Of a stretch of 64,000 nt of DNA, positions 38,701 through 47,700 are shown one piece after another. Position 1 is the stretch's first letter; each line of letters starts with the position of its first letter. Both the position numbers and the translations under genes were made by a program. This DNA is from Strongylocentrotus droebachiensis. Lineage: Eukaryota; Echinodermata; Echinoidea; Camarodonta; Strongylocentrotidae. The stretch lies in NCBI GenBank assembly GCA_035222895.1, contig JAVYIG010007887.1, forward strand, positions 1-64,000, given 5' to 3'. Below the pieces are notes generated by a model, which was given only the letters and a program-made list of their open reading frames with translations, was not told the origin of the DNA and made no database searches.

Positions 38701-41700
38701 TTCTTCTTTTCTGGTTCACATTTCTTCTTTTCTGGTTCAGATTTCGTCTTTCTTCTGCTTGATCTTCTTCTTCGGGGCTTGATACTATCATCACTATTCT
38801 CAGATTTACTCTCAGATATTTTCTCAGAAGATTCACTTTCACTTGCTGCAGAGCTATGTCTGCTTTTTCTTGTGACTGTCACTGCAGACAAGTCCTTCTT
38901 TTTCTCAACTTTATCTTCCTTCTCCCCTCCTTCGTCCTGAGAGGCTCCTGTAGAAGAATCTCCAGGAATTCCATCAAAACCAGACTCTTCTTCAGGATTA
39001 CTTGAGTCCTCTCCTGGTCCTTCTCTCCTTTCCGCCGTCTCGTCATGATCAGAGTCAGCACTGGACGACACAGCCTTGGAGAATTTCTTGGACAGTTCCT
39101 TCTTTGCGTTTGGCGAAGATTTCTTATGAGACCTTGTTGATCGTTTAGGACTACACTCTGACTCATGATCAGAGTCAGAACTGGAAACAGATTCTTTCTC
39201 CACAGACTTGGAGAATTTCTTGGACAATTCCTTCTTTGCGTTTGGAGTAGATTTCTTAAGAGACCTTGTTGATTTATTAGGACTATACTCCGATCCTTCA
39301 CTCTCGTCACAAGAATCATCATCAGATTCACCAATCATAGACATCAGTTTAGCTTCTTCGTCCTCTTGACTCTTACTATCTTGTGAACCTCTTAGGTTTG
39401 CTTCTTGCAGTTCTCTCCTTGATCTTGGAGATCTAGGAGTGATTTTCATTTTCCTTGCACTAGGTGGGCTTGAAGGACAATCTGTGTCCTTACTATCACC
39501 ATCACCAGTATCTTCTTGAGCGTTCATGATCGCATCATCAGTGTCATCAGGTATATTTTCCTTTTCGGGAAATGTTTCTATCTGCTCTTTTTCTTTCAGT
39601 TCTTTTCCCTTTGTTTCACTGGTTGCTTTGTCTCCATTAGCCTCAACATCACCATCATTGCCTTCCATGTCAACATCAGCAATGGGGCTGTTTTCACTGA
39701 CCATTACATTCTTCTCTTTATGTTCACTTTCCTTTGTGTCATCACTAGATTCCTTTTGTGAGATGTCAGCATCTTCAAGAACATCACCCTCTGCTGTATC
39801 CATTGCACTCTCCTCCTCCTCCTTTATCACCTGGTTTTCCCCTGCCGATTCCTCCTTCTTCTCAGTCTTAAAACTTCTCTCTTCCACCTGGGACTTGGAC
39901 TTCCTTTCAGGGCTATCCAGGTCCTCTGGATCAGTTCCATCAAGGGCAGAATCGCTCTTGTGTGCATCACCGTGGAGATGCTTCTTCACGCAGGCCTCAA
40001 ACTCTCCCAGGACGGTCTTGACCTCGCCGATATGCTTCAGGGACAGGTTCATCTGGAGCTTCTGCATGTCGGGCACCTCATTCTTGAGTCGCACCAAGCT
40101 CCTCATGAACAGAGCCCGATTGCTGATGTTCCCTACAAGATACTGAAGGAATTCCTCAGCGATAGCTGCATCCTGCATCTTCTCCTTCTTAGGTGCCTTC
40201 ACTACCTTCTTCTGTACATAAACATTAGCCTTCTCTTTCTCCTTCTTCTCTGTTTTAACAGAACGTGAAAGGAGAGCCTCGCACTTGGCAACCAGTTCTT
40301 TGAGGGGTGAAGGATCACACACGTAGCACTCCCACTTCTTCTTTGATAATGTACGATTCCATTCAGCTCTTCCCAGGTTGCGCATGATGCAACGCTTGCA
40401 GAATGTCTTGCAGCAGAAGTCACAGCAGGAAAGGGAACCGCCTTGCCCACACCAACGACACTCCTCCTCAATGCCGTCTCTATCCTGCTTCCAGGGACCA
40501 CTGTTGTAGAATTCCAAACATCCCTGAAAAGACACAAAAATTTCCAACTGTAACTGATTGAAAGGAGTTCATCCATAATAATTGCTGACAATCAATAGAC
40601 AGACGCTTACTCACATTTAAACATTACCACAATAATCATATTATCGAAATCAGAAATTCTTTCCCTAAGAAATTTTTAGAGATTTCTATTGTTCCCATCC
40701 TTTCTCACCATCTGTCAAACTTTTCAATCACCTTGATCTGTTTTCCCCATTTTACCGAATTTGAAATCCAGTTCCAATGAGGAAGTTTGAAGGAAAACAT
40801 ATATCCTACCACATCGTAAACCACACCAAATACAGAATTGTACAGAAATGCAATCAGATATTGGTTTCCTCTATTACACACAAGTGATTTAAATTCTTTC
40901 ATTTCATTGAATAACAAAGATATTTTACATCTGAATTTCAATGTGGCCTAAACAAGTAAAAATGCTCATTCTTTGAGTCTGTTTTTTTTTTATAAATAAA
41001 TATAAACTGATATACTCTTCACTTCTTACAAGAAGCTCTAACATGGCACTCATGACGACCTCCAATATATAATCCCAAAACTTTTGCCTTGATAGTATGA
41101 ACTTTACTACTGGCAAGAAAAAAAGAAAGAAGTGTGAACATTTGTGTAAATTTTGGGATCTGATCTAAGTTGGAGGAAATATTTCTTTGCCTGATTCACT
41201 TCACCCCCAATCCATGCCCCCCCCCCCCCCTTCCTTCCCTCCTCCCTCAAAAAAGCAGATGATTTCATTTGATTTTATAAAATGATCAACTAATTAGACA
41301 TCATACCTTACAGATGACCACACTCAGAACTGTATGGCAGAAGAAGGTTTTTCTGTCGAACGGGTTGACTTGGGTGTTGCATGCCGTACAGAACACAGAT
41401 TCTTCGGCTGGGGGTGCATCTGCAAATGATGGAATCCATTAATAAGTTAAGAGAAACAATTTTAAAGTTTGAGAGTAAGGGATTTATTGTGTATGCAAGT
41501 ATACAAGAGGCTATAATCAATATTTTTAGACATAAAAGCCATGATTTGAAAAATGTCCACTTCTCCTATTTTCACATTTTTCTCAATAGTAATCAGCGGC
41601 GTAACCTCTCAAATAACAAATGAATTACAAGAAGAAGAAAAAACACAATCAGTAAATGGGCAAGTCAAGTTAATTTGTTCCACATGATACTGACCACGTT

Positions 41701-44700
41701 ACAGGTTTCAGTATACCCGATGGTTGTTGATAAGTCTAAATCAGACTAAACATCAAATAAACGACATTTTCAAATTTGACATCAAGTTCTTTATCCCAAA
41801 ATACTTGGTCATATACGGGACACCAGGGGGTTGTTTCACAAAGACTTAGATTAACTTTAAGTTGTACTTAACTATGGCTGGCCGTTCATGCCACTGTTTT
41901 CTCTCACCATTTACATGCATTGGTCTCTTATGTACAAATCACAGTACAAATCATGGTCACAAATCTACATTTTTTGGTGGGGTCATTATTGAAGGAAAAA
42001 ATATTATTTAAAGATCATAATGGTGAGAGCAAATAGTGGCATGAATGGCCTGCCATAGTTAAGTCCAACTTAAAGTTGATCTTAGTCTTTGTGAAACACC
42101 CCCCAGACAACCATGATAGTCTTTGGCCTTGCCTACATATTTGAATATAGACCGCGGGCCATGCCTCAAAAATGTGCCTAGAAATCAACTTTCGTGACCC
42201 ATCTCTTGTATCTACCTTATTTTTTTCTCACTTATAGAGAAAAAATCACTGAAAAAGAATATACAACTCGTCAGTGCTATAAGTTGCACATTAATTAGTT
42301 ATGCTAATTAAACAAAGTGATGGCGCCCTCTACAGTTCAAAAATGGCAATTGCATGTTATTGTATGGGTTTATTGGTGTATTCATCTACGTACATGAAAT
42401 AACGTCGACTGTATATATAAAATATATGTTTGCGGGCATAACGGGGGGGGGGGGGGGGGTAGGAGTGGGTGGATTACCTCATGTTTTTTTATGGGGGGCA
42501 ATGGTGGCTTCACCTAATCGTGAGGAAGGGTGTGGGGATGGTGAATTTACCTCATGGAGAGGAAGGTTTTTTATTTGTTATTTTTCATTATTATTATTAT
42601 TGTGGGGGGGGGGGGGTGGTGGAATAACCTCATGGGTGTTTTTTTCTTGGGGGGGGGGGTGGGTGATGTATCCCCCTTGTTTTGTGTTTTGGTTTTTTTA
42701 CGATGGGGGGTTCCCCTTATTGAAACGAAGGGTAATTGTTGCTTGGTGATTAAAATTAATTATACTTAATTAACGGTTGTGTGTCATTAGTTTGTATTTT
42801 TGTGTGTCTAGATGTGAATTTATGTGCAATTACTAGTTATGTGTGTGACACACATGTACATGTGTGTGCAATTCATTCATGGATCGTTGATGTACACACA
42901 ATTCTCAAAGAGTTAAAATAAAAAAAATAAAAACAAAATAGGATCCTCTAGTTGATGCTCCTCACCCATCTCGGCAGCAGCCAACATCCCGCAACATATG
43001 CACAACATCAACCCCGCTCCCCCTCCCCCTCCCACACACGCTCAATTTAGTTGTAGCAATACAGACACACAATCTCCCCCCTCCCCACTCGCCATTGTGA
43101 CTTGCATGCACTAAATCATTCATGCGTTTCTGCAAACACATGCACAATCACATACTGAACACATAATCACACCCTGCCACACCCATTAGAAAAATAAAAG
43201 AAATCTGCAAAATCAGTTGTCTTTTTTTTCTCATTTATCTAAGATTTCACATGTGGTCTCATAGATCCACGGATGTTTTGGTACATGTAATATATAAGAC
43301 AAAAAATCTGATAATGAGTTAATGATATAACTAGCAACATTGGTTATAATAATAATGCCAATAAAAAAGAAAAAATAAGAAGAAAAAATAAATAATATAA
43401 TACATATACTTGTAAAAATAATAACAATCAAGTACTTATTAACAGGGAAGCAGAGAGGGAGAGAAACACAAAAAGTTGTACTTCTAAGTTGTGAAAACCA
43501 TACAGCAAATTAGCTGAAAATGATAATGGAATACATTTAGCAATCTTAATTCAATATTATGTGTAAAACTCTTCCTTACTAAGATCTGAAAAGTTTGAAA
43601 AGTTCATTGTACAATAAATGCTTTCACTCTCTGACAGGCTGCTCTCTGACTCCAAATATTATACATGCATTTTTGTTGGTATACACTGCAATGTGCACAT
43701 ATTCAGGATAGATATTATGTGTTAACGATTTGCCATACTTTTTGCTGTTGAAAAATCGACCTTTCATACCAGCATTCACGTTTTAAATAAAATTGTGAGA
43801 ATCAATAAATCTGCATGCACCTCACAAGCATAATTAATCATCATGGGAAAACTTCATTACAAAAGAGACTGCTTTTAATTCAGAGAAATGTGATAAGTAT
43901 GGATTGAAGTACCACAAATGTGTCTTTTGATATTTTCTCTTTCAATAACTTTCAGTTGATATCATATTACCCTTTCCATTTAATTCTTCAAAGTGAAAAA
44001 GTAGGCATTACTTTCCAGTTACATTCGTATATTCCCATTCTCATATATTAACAGCAGCATGTATTAGATTCATGCAGGCAGGTTAACACAGAATAGTACA
44101 CTAATAAGTCTATACACTTAAAGAACTTACTTCAGCCTATTTCAACAAAAAAATGGAGCAATAACTAAAACCCTGAGAATTATAGACTTTGCTATCACCA
44201 CATGTTCTCATGAAATATATTCATGTGTAGAGCTTGACCTCTAAAATACGATATAAGGGTGAGGCTTTGGTGACAATACATTCATTTCCACGGATAAACT
44301 GTACAGTCTTGGCATTTACCAATGTACATGTACCAGTACCTATACACACAACAATGTGTGCGTCTTTGAATTTCACGTACACAGAAACATGCAACATATC
44401 TTTCCAGAATTGAGAATTCTAATTGTCATTACAATCACCATTGGCCCTCTCTTTCTTACAAACGCACTAAAAAAATATCTACATTCGTAGATATATATAT
44501 GTACTACTAATAACATCTTTGACTGATCCTCTCCTCTACTATCTTGCGACAGAAGCTGGAGTATGATCTCTCGTACATCTGTTGTGCAGTTTCTGTGTGA
44601 AGTTTTGAACCGAGTGCCACCTTTGTGTACCTGTAATAACAAGATTTGTGATATCTAACTTCAATCGCTACATGATCCTTACCCCTTAAATCCAACAACA

Positions 44701-47700
44701 GAGCTTCATCTTGCTTCATCAAAGCAGCTGTTAACAAATTCCCCCCATCTTTTCTTTCACACAAGACATATTTTTCTACTTTTCGTTTACCCGAAGATTG
44801 TTCACGAAAGTACTTCGTCCCTTTGCAAATGATACATTGGACTGGTAGCACATGCCGTCTGTCAGACCACTGGGGGGTAGAGGATTGCTGTCCGCAAGAT
44901 ACTCCAGATCGTAACATTCTCTTGGGTGCTGGCCCTGCTGGGATATCTCCGTCTTCATTGGGGGGTGCTTCTTGAAGATGTTCCTTGGTTGAGGTCTTCT
45001 CAGCATCTATATCGGTTATAAAAAAAGGCAGAAAAAAAAGAGGATAGGAGAAAGGAAAGAGAAAAAGAGAAAACAAGAGGATATCAGAAACAAACAAAAA
45101 CAATAAATTAGCAATCAAAATATGACTTTACAGAATGTTCAAAAGAATGAACACTTTACATCAATCAATTATGGGCAAAACATGTGAAAAAAAAAGTTAT
45201 TCTGGAACATAAAGTTACACTGTAGGCCTACCAATATTTAAATCTGAATATTATGCAAAAGCAATCAATATTTTCAACTTGAAACATGAATTGCTTCATT
45301 CTACGGTGACATGAACAATAGGATACATTGGGATTTTTGCAAGAACAATAAAGTTTTTTTTTTATTAATTCATACAAATATTGTCACAATGGAAAAGAAA
45401 TTAAAACAAAACATGTTTAGATATACATGTATACATGTAAATTACCTTTCTTCTTCTGGAATCTTGCTATCGCTCGATTGATTGTTGTCACGTTGCAGAA
45501 GTGTCGATAACATTCGGCATGATACCCTGCAGTTGACTCAAGTTTCCTAGTTAAAGATAACAAAAAAGAAGAAATAATTGATTACTTTATTTATTCTGTG
45601 GAAGGCAGTAATAAATTACAAATAAAGTCACCTTTCGGAAATAATATCGCTAGTGATGTTCGTTTGTTTCGCAATGTATGGTCAACAAGGGATCTAAAAG
45701 ACAACATTCTTTTAGATCCCTTGTTGACCATACATTGCGAGACAAACGAATATCACTAGCGATATTATTTTCGATACTATATCCGCAATGAGTAATATAT
45801 TTAGCCTTAAACTTAAAGACACCTTTTAGCTAACAATATAATATTGTAGATCTAGACCTAATTATTGCAGGTATTGCATTTCATAACTTGGCTTTGCCTT
45901 GCTCTGGCGAAGTTTGGTGAGACCACACCATCTTTTAAAATTAGATTTAGAGTTTTGACTAGTAAGTAGTAATGTAGCATGACTAGCTGACAAGTCAAAA
46001 TTAAAACAACCATCTTTTTACCATGCCATATGCCTTGTCCATGCCATGATTATTATCATTCATTCATGTCTGAAAACTCTGGTCTGGATGAACAAGGCCA
46101 GCGCTACTTTAATAATACTATGAAGTATTGCACCAAGCATCTGGGCCAGGTCAAGCAAATTATGGCAAACTCATTTAACTTAACTTAAGTCTTAGACTAG
46201 AGTTAGACAGCCTGGGCCCAAGCCAGTATATCTATAAATTTGTCTTCTACTGCCTGGCTACTGCCCATGCCTGGCCTGGGGCCCCTAGTAAATTTCAGTT
46301 TCAATGCAATGCAATTATGCAAACCTAGAGATATAGTACAATATCTTACTTAATTAAAATGAGTTAAGTAGTTTTAAAGATCTACAGATCTAGAGCATAG
46401 TTGTATCTTACCTGCCAGTTCTTTGTTTATGTACATGATCATCACCATCAGTGCAGTGTCAGTATCATCACCACGTACCACCGCCTCTGCATTTGAACGG
46501 TCCCACTCCTTCACTTTCTTGTTGTTGCTGCAGAAACATGGCAGCAACTCTGCTTTCCGAACTTTCTTTTACATTGATCCATTTCGCTGCACATTCTTGA
46601 AACTCCTTAAAACTTTTATCACCAAATGGGGTAACCTTTGTGTGAGTGTCGATAACATGCATTGCACAGAAGACAGATAAATCTGCCTCGGAATCTTCCG
46701 TAGTACTAGCTGGCATCTGACGACATAATTGCCGCCATGATGGCCAGTGTCGTCTGCTATCAGTACAGCGTAAAACGAAGCGCGTGATTGGTCATTAGCC
46801 CGTCAGTCCGCAGAACATGCAATGAGAAACGTATTTTGATTGGCCAACCATATCGGAAGAAAAATGCAAAATTGTTTTTTTTTTTTCATATTTTGAGAAA
46901 ATGTGCAACCTTTATCCTTGACGAGTTTCAGATATGATTTCAATACTATTTTTACACATACTGACAAAAAAGAAGGTAGATACAGAGGGTGGGTCACGAA
47001 ACGAAAGAAAAAAGCACCATGGCCCACGGTCTAATAGGAGGGAAAGGAGTGGTTTCTCACTTTGATTGTTAGCATCTTTCCTTTCTTTCCGCTCACGGGG
47101 AAACTGTTTTCTAAACTCCTTGCTCTTGTACCAATCTTCCTCTCCATCCGGTGCTGCCTCCGGCTGGACGATGATGGTACCTGAGATCAGAGGAAAATTT
47201 TTAAAAACTTCAATGAATAATAACAGTAATTTTATTTAAATCACATACTGAATAACAAGGGAAAGCATGAAAAAAGAAGCATTCAAGCCTAGAATACTGC
47301 CTGAATACACAGGAGAGTACAAGGCAGAAAAATAATGCACATATTTATACATTTACACCCAAATGTTTGAAAAGGATAAACAAATATAGTTATGGATATG
47401 GTGATAAGGTTAAACCCCTCTATTTTAATGTATATTGACTTCATGACTTTTGACCTTTGACCTTCTTAACCCCAAATCTAATCAATTTGTCCCACTATGG
47501 CGATACATACCAATACCACATTGAAATTCATGGCTCAAATCATTCTTGAGACTCTGTGATAATGTCGCTATGTAAATTGACCTCTATGACCTTTGCCCTA
47601 CTTACCTTGAAATCTAATTAGATTTGAAGCTTATACCTTGAGTGGAGCTTCAGATATGACCATAACGAGGCTAATATCTGTAATTTCAGAAATTGCCCAC

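Noticed and set aside
37735-38940. A 401-codon serine/phenylalanine-rich frame on the plus strand
   Set aside because: It is the complement of the acidic/basic ATRX large exon; the bias for GAA/GAG/TCA codons removes stops on the other strand. It has no domain or splice support.
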